Assembly (NCBI RefSeq): GCF_910592395.1
Contig: NC_088323.1
Span: 9,424,001 to 9,488,000 of the forward strand
DNA from: Lineus longissimus
Taxonomy: Eukaryota; Nemertea; Pilidiophora; Heteronemertea; Lineidae
Length of the DNA stretch: 64,000 bases
Reading direction: 5' to 3'
The notes below the pieces were generated by a model. The model saw only the letters and a program-made list of their open reading frames with translations, did not search any database and was not told the origin of the DNA. A program made the position numbers and the translations under genes. Shown here one piece after another: positions 27,894 through 38,811 of this stretch. Numbering within the stretch: the stretch's first letter is position 1; each line of letters starts with the position of its first letter.

Positions 27894-30800
27894 CTTAAAT
27901 AGAAGGAGAGCTGGACATTAAAATTCTTAAGTCATCAACAAAGGTAATGCACATACATCTGCAAACCAATAGTTTATGTCTGTCCAGTTAGATTAATGAA
28001 AGGCATTCGGTTTGAATTAATCAAAAGCAGGGCGTAGTACATTTGTATTAGTAAACTGAACCTGAGCTGGGAAAGAACGAAGTTGCAATCAGATCCAGAT
28101 CCGCATCCACAGCCCAGGTCAATTCAGAGGTAGTGCCACAGCAAGACAAGTACATGTATGCATCAACCTCCACAAATGTTGGGTAAAAATAATTGCATGG
28201 CCACTACCTTGGTTTTTGATGGCCTCATTGTTCACGGTGTTGATTCTGTCTTCCAAGGTGTTGATTTTTTCTTGAAGAAAAGAACAGTTGATACCATCTC
28301 TTGAATGAGCACAGGCAATTCCTCGATGTACCTGGTCATGTGTTCATGTATATCAACTATTTTCTTCTTCAAAGCAAATGTTTCTCCCTTGTTCCCTGAA
28401 TTGAAGAAACAAATATTAGGACTACAGGCTAAAAGTTTCTTGCTCCATCCCTCCTACATGTACATACGAAACGCTGGTAAAAATACATGCTGGATATGTC
28501 AGAAATGTGACTATAAGATTGAGGCGCAACTTAACATTTTACTTGCAACCAATGCTACATTGCAACCAAATTGTGTTAAATGTACAAGGTAGAATGTACT
28601 TTACATCACTTGAAGACCAATGTACCAGTAAGCCTAGAGCAAAATGCCGACCCAGGCTTTAAACCTCAAATTGCTTGATAAACAACAGCTGGATCAATTT
28701 CTCTGAACAATCGAAAATGACTGCAGGACATTACCACTTGGAGTTATTTGTGTCCTGGACTTTGTGTTACATGTACTAAGTGAAGTTTGTGGGTAAATGA
28801 ATATGAAGTGAATGCCAACCTGCAGGATTATGCCAAGGCAACAAATAGTCCTCTTGCGTGACTTCGTCCACAGAAACATGACAGCAGACTAACACAATGC
28901 TGAAGTTGCTTTCTCTCCTTTTCAAGACGCTTTCGTAGAGAAGCCCGACTCTTTGAAGCATCTGAAATGAAATGATAAACTTTTAAACTGATCGATATAG
29001 CAGTGAACTCGACATGCATCGTAACTGCACAAACTGCTAATATGAAGAAAGCCCCTTTAATACTGTCGTGTTAATTGCTATCTTTCAAATCATGTCATGT
29101 TATTTAAACCAATGAACTTTATAAGAATCTGAAAAGAATGAAAGTGTGTATATAATTAAATTGAAAAACTCCCGAAGATAGGGCAGAAGGCTGGAAAACC
29201 TGGTCAACAAACTGGGTTGACCATGGCACAAGGGAAAACCGTGGTGTTCTTGCAGCTTCTATCTTCAGCTCCAGACTCTGAATCACATTCTAGAGAACAA
29301 ATTGTGTTTTGATTAAAGAGCTGTGTTCCTTCAGTTATTTTTAGTGCCTGTTACATGTACACTTTGAAAACAAATTTATCTCCTATAAATATATCATACC
29401 TGAAAACAGCTGACGACGCACATGAGACACAAACTGCACATGATGAACTATGTTTTCCCATTTACCTAAGTATTGACCTCAATACTGGCTCCTGCACCTC
29501 CTCCCAACTCTCCTCTTGTCTTTGCTTCCAGTCAGCATGCGCAACAAAATGCCTTTTCTTCCATTCAGATTCAGTGCCTGGCACTTCAGTACTATTGGAA
29601 GCCCGAATCCCATTCAGAAGCTCCATAAGTTCAGCTCTCACTGTAAATTAAAAGTGCATTGATGAATACTACCGGGAAAGAAAAAAAAAGTTCCTAAGTG
29701 TTGATTCGAAAATACCATTATTTGCCTTAATCAGCAGCCAGTGTTGCCCAATTAACCTTTAAAAAAGAATAAATCATTTGCAAACTATAACCTGACTTGT
29801 GATCAACACAAAATTCAAAATTTAGATGAATCGGTTCACGTCGTTTGACCTCTGCAGCCGTAAAAAGTATGGTAGGTCAAATCGGAAACTTACTCCGTAT
29901 AAAATACACAACTTGATTTGTGTCTTGGAATAGAGCCAACTAGCTGATGAATAAAAATACCTTAAAAAGACAAATCACAAACCTTGCTGGAACACTTGAA
30001 ATCGAAAGGTGCATCGATTTCTACTTCATGATTACTTGGTTGCAATTCCTCAGGAAAGTCCTTTAGTTTCTCTGGAAAAACAAGCAATTTTGAAATTAAG
30101 GCCAAATGCAGATTACGCCAGAAAAGATGCAATTTCTTCCATGGAATTTCTTACATAAAAAGGGTGGAAAAGACTAATTTTTCTGGTTTGATTTTAAAGA
30201 TTGGTGAGAAATTTTAAAGAGGTATAGCAGTGATAGGGTTGGATTTGTAGGCATAAACCATTTGTCCAGAACATGAAATTATCAGTTAATTGCACTAATG
30301 TAAGCCTCGTCTAGCAGCAATATTTTTCCATGTATAAAGCCTAATTGAATATTGCTGGCTCAGACGAGGTGAAGGCATTTGTCAACCAAAAACAATCTAC
30401 CTGTCGTTGAGGTTTTCTTCCCTTTTCTTTCTCTTCAGGGAACTGATGGACCATCTATAGCACCATTGATGTCCCTGGATGGAGCCTTCACATCTGGCTT
30501 TAAGTTCTTTTTAGGATAGGTTTTCCTCTTTCTCCTGCGATAGGAGGCAGCCAACTCTTTGATTCGTGCATAATGCCCTGCATTCTCACAAGAAGGATTG
30601 TCATCATTACCATTGGATGATGCTGAAAAACAAACACATAAAGTGACAAATACTAATAATAGTCAAAACTATGACTTAGCCTAGACAAAATACAGCCTCC
30701 ATGCAGGCTACACTCGATTTATGATTTTAACGAACACGAAGCTTTAGAAGGCCTTAAGACAACTTCAGACAATGCCAATAGTTAAAGGGGAGGCGCCTGA

Positions 30801-31645
30801 TTGGCCACATCCTTGTCAATGAACCTACATGTGGTGGCAAAACAGGAAGACACAAGGTTGACCTCGGGATGAGCAGAGCCTAATCAACGATAGCCCATTT
30901 GAATACTCTCGATGTTCTACGCTCCGATCCGCCATTGAGTCGAGTATCTGCGCCAATAAAGGTAGGGAATTCCTGCGCAACGAGTTTAAGCTTACTACTA
31001 TGCAGATACGGTCTATCGCAGTGCTATTTTTAGGAATGTCTAACGTCAGGGATGTAGCCGGGGGGGGGGGGGGGGTCAGGGGGGTTCGAACCAACCCCAG
31101 CTTGAGAAAAGGATCCGCTGAGGACAGTCAAAAATACTTTTCTACTGAGTTTTGTAACACCCATGATTCTATCCAAATGGGCCATTGTACGATAGAGTGA
31201 CAGGCCTTTTAATTACGTGGAGACCTCTACACCCTGTATTTTTTTAGCCTATTTTGGGGGACATGTTTTTTTTGCTTTTTGGCTTAATTTGGAGACATTT
31301 CATCATGCCAATTTGCCTGAACAGCGATGTCATAAATCAAAGTTAGTGACTGATATCACCACATACACCTGAAAAATCATAATTTTAGGGGAAAACTTTA
31401 AAATGAGGCCATTTGGATGAGATTTGGTTATGTTAGGGGTCAAAAAACGCTTCAGGGGGGTCATATTTAAAAAAAAGAAGAAAAAACCCACCTAATTTGG
31501 GGACATCCTGTACGGTGTAGGAATCATGTAATTGAGAGGCCTGAGTGACCTTATACAGTCGTTCGTAACTGGGAGTGCTGACCTGCCAGATTTCGGTCTC
31601 ATGTTCACGGGCTTAGCGCCTTCGTTGCTCAAGAAATAGGCGAAG

Positions 31646-31683
<38 letters not shown>

Positions 31684-32255
31684 ACTGCGATATCAGGCTA
31701 CGCCCCTGAACGTTCACGTGATACATGTTCTATGTTATTTTCGAATTGGTCAATCACTGTGCATGCATGAGGTGACTTGTGACAAGACATCACATTGAAA
31801 TAATTAATGCGATGACAGGGTAATCGGCCTGGGAAATATTGAAACGCCACCATATTTGAGGCCACAATTCATGAATTACCTCTTTTGGCAGAAGGGCAGG
31901 CACGCCGGTCTAAGTCAATGAATGTGACACACAGGGTAGGCTAGGCCTAGGGGGTGGGCATGGTGGGGGGGACTAGGCCTACCATTACATCAATGTGATA
32001 TGTCAATGATGACAAATAAAGATGAAGATGTCCACGCATCGAGCATTTACATACATTTACGGCAGCAGCATGGGGATGCATCTCATTCATCAATACAGGT
32101 GGTAGGGCTAGCTAGGCACGTGCCCTGCTGGGCCTGGGCCGGGGCTGGGCGACGGCCATGCTTTTTTCTCAGATCGATTTAGGACAATTAGGTGACAAAA
32201 AAACAACACCTTTGGCGACCATCTGGCTATACTTACCACCAAATTCCATGGTCAT
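27670..32255 (-). CDS. Multi-exon gene of unknown function with acidic C-terminus
   Basis: Exons proposed from splice signals, in transcript order: 32237-32255 (MTMEFG, strong gtaagt donor), 30401-30622, 29983-30071, 29466-29640, 29200-29289, 28820-28961, 28208-28395 and 27670-27893. Phases agree for exons 1-2-3 and 5-6-7-8. Exon 2 encodes a basic stretch (YRRRKRKTYPKKN) but has an in-frame TGA before its end. Exon 4 does not join exon 3 or 5 in phase. Exon 7 needs a one-base shift in a T run near 28285 to continue into a heptad-like segment (LQEKINTLEDRI). The last exon ends in a glutamate/serine tail and a stop. Exons 5-8 suggest a coiled-coil protein. I do not recognise a family. It may be a real gene with sequence errors or missed small exons, or a decaying one. 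Confidence 0.45.
28820..28961 (-). CDS. Internal exon of the unknown minus-strand gene
   Basis: From a tttcag acceptor to a cag/gttggc donor. In phase with the preceding exon it encodes RVGLLYESVLKRRESNFSIV and later VTQEDYLLPWHNPAG, and it leads in phase into NKGETFALKKKIVDIHEHMT of the next exon. An alternative frame gives a short coiled-coil-like peptide but ends in a stop. Confidence 0.45.
30401..30622 (-). CDS. Second exon of the unknown minus-strand gene, with an in-frame TGA
   Basis: The acceptor gttttttcag opens a frame SSNGNDDNPSCENAGHYARI followed by a lysine/arginine-rich segment that could act as a nuclear localisation signal. The frame meets TGA about 14 codons before the gacag/gtagat donor. 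The phase at both ends nevertheless fits exons 1 and 3. Confidence 0.45.
31047..31708. mobile_element. hAT-like non-autonomous element with poly(G)/poly(C) near both ends
   Basis: The left end is cagggatgtagccgggg and the right end is ggctacgcccctg. The cagggg-gtagcc terminus followed by a G run is typical of a widespread hAT-like repeat in invertebrate genomes (from knowledge of such repeats). Inside the right end is a run of about 35 C, and after the left end a run of about 15 G. No transposase. The flanks are similar (aacgt on both sides) but an exact 8-base duplication is not seen. It lies in the first intron of the minus-strand gene. Confidence 0.55.
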
Positions 32256-32394
32256 GATATTTGATGCGGTCCTAACTATGACATGGTCTACGTTTCATAG
32301 CCTACCGGTACTTCAAACCGTAAATAGCAATGGAATTGAGCAAAACTGAAATACTACAACACCATCCGATAAATCGAATGCCGCGCGTTCTGTA

Positions 32395-32446
32395 TCCCGC
32401 GAGATCTCGAAACTACTGCGCACAGGCGCGAGAAATTATATAATAG
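32395..32446 (-). promoter_or_regulatory. Candidate core promoter of the minus-strand gene
   Basis: On the minus strand, tattatataat at 32436-32446 is TATA-like. About 30 bases downstream comes tctcgcggga (32395-32404 in complement), close to the TCTCGCGAGA promoter element known from animals. The proposed start codon is at 32255, giving a leader of about 150 bases. The stretch is locally CpG-rich. Confidence 0.35.
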
Positions 32447-32459
32447 CTCAATTGCCCCG

Positions 32460-33084
32460 GCCCCCTACCCCTTCAATTCAGCTCAGGCCACCTCGACTAA
32501 CTACCTCCATCCCCCCCCCCAAATGTAAAATGATATCGTTTTTAGATTTGCTGTCGGTGTAGTCTAGGTTCGTTTGTCAGTCAAGGGGGCAACCGAACGG
32601 GGGGGGGGGGGGGGGGTCTCTAAGTTTCACGTGCCTGTGCTGCTGTTTTAGTAGCGGCAGAGGCAGTGGCTAAAAAAGTAGCACGAGAAACGAGGATGAG
32701 CTGATATAGTTCCCCAGTAAAATGGGTTGCCGCAAATATTGACAACTTTAAAACTGTCGAAAACTTGCGTGAAGATTAATCAGAATAATTGAAGAGTCAT
32801 GAAACTATATGATTACTACAAACCTAATGCAAATCTAAAACATTCATACGGGCTGGTTTTGCGAATAGATGGATACCTTTGTTTACAAAATGACGTCACT
32901 CTGACGTCACGCATAACTTAAAAGATACTTCGTTGCTATAGTTCATCATTATCCCACTGTAGCGCAATGTCTGTTTAGTTCCACCCCTAGCTGAAAGGTG
33001 GGACAGCCTGATTTGGATCGTGGGATATGTACGTTATAAGCCACTAATACCAATCGTAGATATACCACTATTGTTTGCGGAGAA
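32460..33084. other. Intergenic, with poly(C) and poly(G) tracts
   Basis: A C run near 32511 and a G run of about 17 at 32600 lie in opposite sense about 90 bases apart. Nothing else recognised apart from the two CRE sites. Confidence 0.4.
32891..32909. promoter_or_regulatory. Two CRE/ATF palindromes
   Basis: tgacgtca occurs twice, separated by three bases. This 8-mer is the consensus binding site of CREB/ATF factors. No gene start is recognised next to it. Confidence 0.4.
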
Positions 33085-33300
33085 TGCACTGCCCTGCGAC
33101 ACACACAACAAAATGCATGTCCTCGTTAGATTACTGTTTCTATAACAAAATAGTGTCATCTATTTCAAACCAAACGTGCATCAATGATTGTATTGAAAAG
33201 ATTGATTTAAAAAAAACAAATTATGAGCTTATTTTTGTATCGATTGCTTTGAAAAGGTGATCGATCACGTGAAATCGATTCCTAACCCCATATGCGCCAT
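33085..33300. repeat. Dispersed repeat shared with 41386-41570
   Basis: Starts at ctgcgacacacacaacaaaa and ends near gtgaaatcgattc. The partner copy has about ten substitutions over 185 bases. The trailing words cccatatgcgccatgtt also occur near 43370. Confidence 0.75.
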
Positions 33301-34330
33301 GTTGGGCCAAAATATATGGTATGAATTTTAATCCCCAAAAGTGCCAGTGTATATCATTTACCAGGAAACGAAACCCACTCCACTTCTATTATAATATAAA
33401 TGGCACAGTTCTGATCAGGGTGGAGGCCATCAAAGACCTCGGTAATATTAAGCAGTCCGACTTGTCTTGGAACAAGCATATAGAATCAATTGTCAGTAGT
33501 GCTAATAAGGCTTGGGCCCCCATCCGTAGAGTTGTTGGTCCTCGGGCAAAGCGGGATATTCTAGAAAAACTGTATATGGGCTTAGTTATAAGCAAATTAG
33601 AATATTGTACAACCACTTGGTCTCCTATTTCAATTATAAATTTACTTTCTATTGAGGGTGAATAACGAAGAGTAACAAAACAAATATAAGGTGGTGATCA
33701 CCCCTATCAGGTTAGGCTTGGACTGCTTGGTTTACTCCCATTTTCCTTTCGACGAGAGATGACCGATGTTGTATTTTTGTGGCATTGTTTGCTAGGAAAT
33801 ACTGTTTTATCTCAAACTCATGCCCCGGACGTGACTTTTGCTACGCGTAGGGGTGATGATCTTATCCTCCCGTGTCGACGCTTTAAAACAGAGGCTTTTG
33901 CGTCAAGCTACTTCGTCAGGGTTGGAATAATCTGGAATGCACTTCCACTCGATATCAGGCAGTCTCTCCTGCTTGATGTTGAGGGAAAGAGCATTCGCCA
34001 AAAACTTGGTGTATTTTATTTCGATAAAGTGAACACTATAGACACTATAAACACTATCGGCCATGTCAATCTGTAAATGCCAAAACTGCCGCACATGAGC
34101 CAAGTTAATTTTTAGAACTGACTGTGAATTTTTATTGATCTGAAAATTATATACTATTTTACGATGTTTCGTGTCTTCATCATCATGTATATATTGTGTT
34201 TTATTCTGAACTAACGTTATCTTATTGGCATTAAGTAAGAGGTCCTAGCCACCTGTTTTATGATCCATTTATATATATTTTTCATAACTAAATTATTTAA
34301 ATAGATTAAATTAAATTGGCCGCTAAAATG
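33301..34330 (+). pseudogene. LINE reverse transcriptase C-terminal fragment
   Basis: 33321-33662 encodes the thumb/connection region typical of jockey/CR1-type elements: NFNPQKCQCISFTRKRNP, then IKDLGN, DLSWNKHI, IVSSANKAW, LYMGLVISKLEYCTTTWSP. After a frameshift and a TAA near 33692, the frame continues to 34076 with LGLLGLLPFSFRREMTDVV and a WNALPLDIRQS tail. About 250 AT-rich bases follow, as a 3' untranslated region. The catalytic part is missing (5' truncation, usual for LINEs). Non-functional. Confidence 0.8.
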
Positions 34331-34513
34331 ACTTTATTTTGCCTATACCTCGAAAGTACATTTCAAGTTATACCTCGAGTATTGTAAAGGCTACGCCCAC
34401 TAAGCCGTCTGAAGATCTTTTCATTTGGGTAACTGACTGTAGTCCTGGGAATTCTACTTTCACCAAGTCACAAGACAGTGACTTGTGGGATCCAACTGTT
34501 CACATTGATACAT

Positions 34514-35273
34514 TAATGAGGTTAAGAACTCGAACGATAAACGACGACAATGACATAATCAGTTTTATCGTGAAGAAATAACGTTAGTTGGGTTAAAGAG
34601 GCATACATTGAATTCCCAGTAAACGTAAAATGCTCATTTTGCTGACACTGCTCCAAGTCAGGAAATACCAGGACTCGGCCCTTTTAACTGACTGATATAA
34701 GGTCAAATGTTTTAATGTGACCTGTTATGACAATCGAATCCTGCACGAACATTTCTTGGCCTTGGATGGCCTGTTGTACACGGCTATTCAATGAATTACC
34801 TTATCAACTCTACTCCTCTAGACGTATAGATGTGCATGACACTTTTAGATCCAATTTTTGTAGTCGCAACACCAACATGGATCCACTACTTCTTTCACAG
34901 CGACAACTTCTCTCAGCAACAGCACATCCTGCTCTTTAGAGAAACGAGACTTCGGCGTCATGTTCCACTTGAGTGACTGTACAGAAGTGAATGATCAATC
35001 GGTCCGGGTCGACAGGGTTTCACCTGGGTTACGATTATCTCACATGGAGTTATAAGATGGTGACTTTATCGATTACATCATCAATGTGTGTGAAAGCGCA
35101 ATTCATAACCATAATAAAGGTCGGCACTGCGCTCACAAAAGGTGCATTATAGGCCCGTAATGACCTTCTGAATTGAATGACATTTATTCATCATTGAAAC
35201 GAAAAACGATTTGGAGGAAGACGTCATTGTCGTTACCAGTTGTCGTTTATCGTTCAAGTTCTTAACCTCCCTG
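34514..35273. repeat. Inverted pair about 670 bases apart
   Basis: gaggttaagaactcgaacga at 34518 is mirrored at 35222-35273 (tcgttcaagttcttaacctc), with the adjoining aaacgacaa and aatgac words also matching. It could be the ends of an unclassified element. Reading frames inside (34727-34939) are unremarkable. Confidence 0.45.
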
Positions 35274-35453
35274 TTTTTAGATCTCTGACTTTGACAAGGA
35301 AGCGGATGCAAGCTGAAACCTCCGAATAACGCATTCTTTTAATTTCAATTCCCAACATCATGTATAGAGCTGTAGGCAATAAAAGTCCAGTGGTCGAACT
35401 CATTTCCACCAATTCTATCTTACTTACCAGGGCGAGGGCAGAATTTCATTTGA

Positions 35454-35667
35454 ATGACGGTCGCCCACTTTAAAACAATGTCTTTCAAACGAACCGATTC
35501 TTCTGATCGCGCGTGTCAATTCACATACAAGAAATTGTGGAGTATGAAAAGTCATATGATCCAAGATATCAATGAATTTCTTCATGCAATGCCATCTTAT
35601 GTACTATTGAAAAGTGGAATGTCTAGTCTTGCTTGGATGTATAGATTTAAACCAGATTCTACTTTGG
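35454..35667 (+). CDS. Possible first exon, unknown function
   Basis: The frame begins MTVAHFKTMSFKRTDSS; the second ATG may be the better start. It runs to MYRFKPDSTLG and a consensus donor, ttgg/gtaagt, at 35668. About 71 codons. No second exon was found before the opposite-strand frame at 36463, and no family was recognised. Confidence 0.3.
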
Positions 35668-35765
35668 GTAAGTTTCGCAGTATGACCATTATGAGAAATG
35701 ATAACGGTCTGAAAACTTGTAGATCCCCTCGGAGCTGTGCAGTATCTGTATTCTCACCTTCTTAA

Positions 35766-36462
35766 ACATGTTGTTCCCGTCATTATACAGACGAAAGAAC
35801 ATGACCAGTGATTTGAACGCAATGTTCTGTAACAAATACCATGGAATGTTTGAAGCCAGCCAGGATCTTGGTTGATGGTCTGGATAAGGTTGTATGATAC
35901 AATACATGCACATTTAAACCCAGAGACATGTACACCTGCATGTAGATGTGTAGTCACTAAACGAGTTACTTGCATTGACTAAGATAAGCTGACATTTGCC
36001 CGTTATAAAAGCTATTTTGATACGATGCAATTATGATGTGTTCGGATGTTCCCTGCCCAATGAATTCTCGCAAGCATCTTTATATAAAATATAAAAATAT
36101 TGGATAAAAACAATATGATTATTTAACTGATCCATTTAGCCACCCTCATAAATTACAGCATTAAACAAAACTTCTTCGAAATATGATAAACATGATGACA
36201 TACAAAACAATATTGTTTGCATTAAACGTTGTATGGGAGCTAAATGGTATGCGATTCACGGGATAAAAGTAAAAAGTGAAAACTTTGCAACCATCCTCGA
36301 AACTTCTCAGATTTATGATTAAGAACTAATTTCTGTCTTCCGCTTTTACCAAGCCTTTCAAACTCCCTATTACTTTTTATTTTCAGTGCTTTACTGCAGG
36401 ATTTTCTTAATCAGCAAATGGGGTTTTTAATTTGTTTACGCAGAATACGACGTGTCTTTTCT
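35766..36462. other. AT-rich intergenic sequence
   Basis: Low-complexity AT-rich sequence, no repeats shared within the window, no supported gene. Confidence 0.4.
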
Positions 36463-37619
36463 TCACACATTGAATACTTTTGCGGTCAACTGTTTACTAT
36501 CACCATTTGGCCAGGCGATTATTCTTTCACTCGCACCAACAATAAGTATATGATGTGAGACAAACTTGGCATTTAAGCTCATCAATAACGTAGGCGAGGC
36601 ATCCACATTAGATTGCTCAAGGCATGGCCCCAAATTTAACATAAAAAGAAAAATAGCACTTTCAGATAGAAACCTATAGTTCTCCTTTGTGTAAAAAAGG
36701 GCGGTTTTTACCGATTGCGACCGATTAACCTCAACGACGACGTTATATGATCCGAGCAAAGACACAATTGCGGAGTCTCCTACTTTTCTGAAGAAATCAT
36801 TTCGAAAGATAATCGACGTGGATGTATTATACTCGAACGGTTTTTCTATGATGGTGATGTGGTGTGCTCTGTTTGATGATTTATAGACATAACCATTTAA
36901 ATCACATTTTATATCTTCTAGCATGATGTGATCTTTATTACGTGATAGAGCTTGGTCCACTTCAGACATAAGAGAGTAGCGAACCCCTCCTAGGCTTTTA
37001 ACATACTGAAGTTTAAGAACGAACGCTACATTTACTATTTTATACCAATCTAACCAAGATATAGATAGGATTGTTCCCCTGTTCTTGTGCTTCAGAAATT
37101 TGCATCGAAAGGTCATCTCCAAGAAAACATTCTCACCGCATGAAACCATTTTGAAATATTCGAACCTCGAATTTTTTGGACCGTGGCTTTTCTTAATTTC
37201 ATCATATGGTAGACTCAACTCTCGGCAATTACCTATTCCATTCAAATCGAATTGAAATGCTCGGAATTTTTCATAGGAAGACTTCCGTCCACGATGAGTG
37301 CTAACACCTATTACATCATTGCCAAATTCGCCAGCAATGTAGGTGAGCTCGTTAAAATGAAAATTGCATATCATTCTAAAATATCCGCGTATACTATCTT
37401 GGCTAAAGACGTAGACATTACGATGTTGGGTCAAGAAGTAATGAAAATGAGCCACCGTGACTATAACCCTTAACTTCGTGTGGTAAAAGATCGATCCCAC
37501 CCATGCTGGGAATTTGCCATAGATCCTTACATCGCGGTACGACCGATAGTTCCCCCTCTGCTTATTCGGCGTTTCGGTGAAAGTTAAAATATGGCATATT
37601 TGAATGTAGTGTTCAGGGC
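36463..37619 (-). CDS. Long uninterrupted reading frame of unknown function (3' part, split by a MITE)
   Basis: An open frame without introns runs from the MITE boundary at 37619 to a stop at 36463-36465, about 385 codons. The first ATG in this part is well inside, near 37374, so the start is upstream. The sequence is hydrophobic/beta-like with many aromatic residues (VIVTVAHFHYFLTQ, WLDWYKIVNVAFVLKL, SAIVSLLGSYNVVVEVN). It has no cysteine-rich or catalytic pattern that I recognise. Upstream of the MITE, at 37988-38068, the same frame continues (including DILTLELKHIHPLKPE) back to a plausible acceptor (ttttctgctgcgtgtatgcag). It is the longest non-transposon frame in the window; function unknown. 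Confidence 0.55.
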
Positions 37620-37987
37620 CTGGCGCGAGTGGATAAAATTCAGAATAATGTCACGGCATAACTAGGAATTGTGGTGCACCATAAATCAACCAATCAAAAC
37701 CTCGGATCTCATGATGAAGTATGCCACGGCAGAATTAAGAATTATGCCACGGCATCAATAGGAATTGTGGTTTGGCATAATTAGACCAATCAAAATTTGC
37801 AATCGTTTTCTTTATGGTGCGGCATAAATCGCACTTCCGTCCTCCATAAACGACACTTCAATCCACAACTCCTATTTATGCGGCGGCATAATTTACGAGA
37901 TCCAAAGTTTTAATTGGTTGATTTATGGTGCACCACAATTCCTATTTATGCAGTGGCATTATTCTGAATTATGTCCACTCGCGCCAG
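37620..37987. mobile_element. 368-bp MITE inserted in a reading frame
   Basis: The terminal inverted repeats exceed 85 bases: ctggcgcgagtggataaaat on the left against the complement of ataattatgtccactcgcgccag-type sequence on the right, with gtggtgcaccataaatcaac on both sides. Internal words tatgccacggca and aggaattgtgg are repeated as sub-units. The flanks ttcagggc and ttcgggtt agree at 6 of 8 positions, suggesting an old 8-bp target duplication as made by hAT-type elements. No coding capacity of its own. Confidence 0.8.
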
Positions 37988-38069
37988 TTCGGGTTTTAAA
38001 GGATGAATATGTTTAAGTTCTAAAGTTAGTATATCACATGTGGGAGTTGGAAGGCTGCGGCATCTTGCT

Positions 38070-38811
38070 GCATACACGCAGCAGAAAAGCCGGCGATACT
38101 ATAGTTAACGTGGACGTATCCAATGTAAACAATAACCGATCTCAAATCAGTTGAAGAAAAAAATTGCCGCCGAAGAGAAAAACGCAGGAATAAAGGGATT
38201 CGGCTGTTCTGACCTCAGAGAGAGAGAACCATATGAATATTCACACTGTTTTTCAATCAAACTTAAATTTTAAGGGGGTTCAGGGTCCCCCCCGACACAT
38301 GTGCTTTGATTTTTGAAACTTCAGTAATGATATTCAAATAACACTAAAAATTTACATAATCCCGCATTAATCGAGCAAAAACCGGGCAGGCGTTTCGAGA
38401 ACTTTTTAAGAAAGATTTCAATAAATCTTTTGAACGAATTTCAAATCGGCCGTGATAGGACCCGAAGACACATTTTGGAGAAATTGATGTTTTTATGGGG
38501 TACTATTGGTTTTCGGATCTTCTTGTTTTGTCTGAAAGAATAATCAAAGTTCGCCCTGACCCTTGCAGTGCCCCAAATCTAACCCCTTGAATTATTGCCC
38601 ATGTGCCACAATAATGCCTTTGTATCAAGGTTGAGGTTATCAATAGCACGGAAGGGAAGGGTTATGGTTGGGGGTAGCAATAGCATGCAAAGGAAAGTTA
38701 ATGATGGTTAAGGTTTGGGGTTACCATCAAAGGGGTTCCCCTTCCTCGCACTGGGTTAAAAATGTCAGAAGGTCTAATGGACTGTACCATCAAGATGGCT
38801 TGGGGGTTCCA
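38070..38811. other. Sequence between the split gene and block C, nothing recognised
   Basis: Contains ggggtt- and aaggg-rich short runs near 38640-38780. No repeats shared elsewhere in the window and no supported gene. Confidence 0.4.

Noticed and set aside
28828-29019. Coiled-coil-like frame SKSRASLRKRLEKERKQLQH
   Set aside because: It ends in a stop before the donor, while the alternative frame joins both neighbouring exons in phase.
27670-30622. Minus-strand exons as a KDZ-type (Kyakuja) transposase
   Set aside because: The coiled-coil and LPW-like segments gave a faint resemblance, but no zinc-binding or catalytic signature was visible.
31047-31708. Exact 8-bp target duplication for the hAT-like element
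   Set aside because: Flanks share only aacgt, and in shifted register, so a duplication cannot be claimed.
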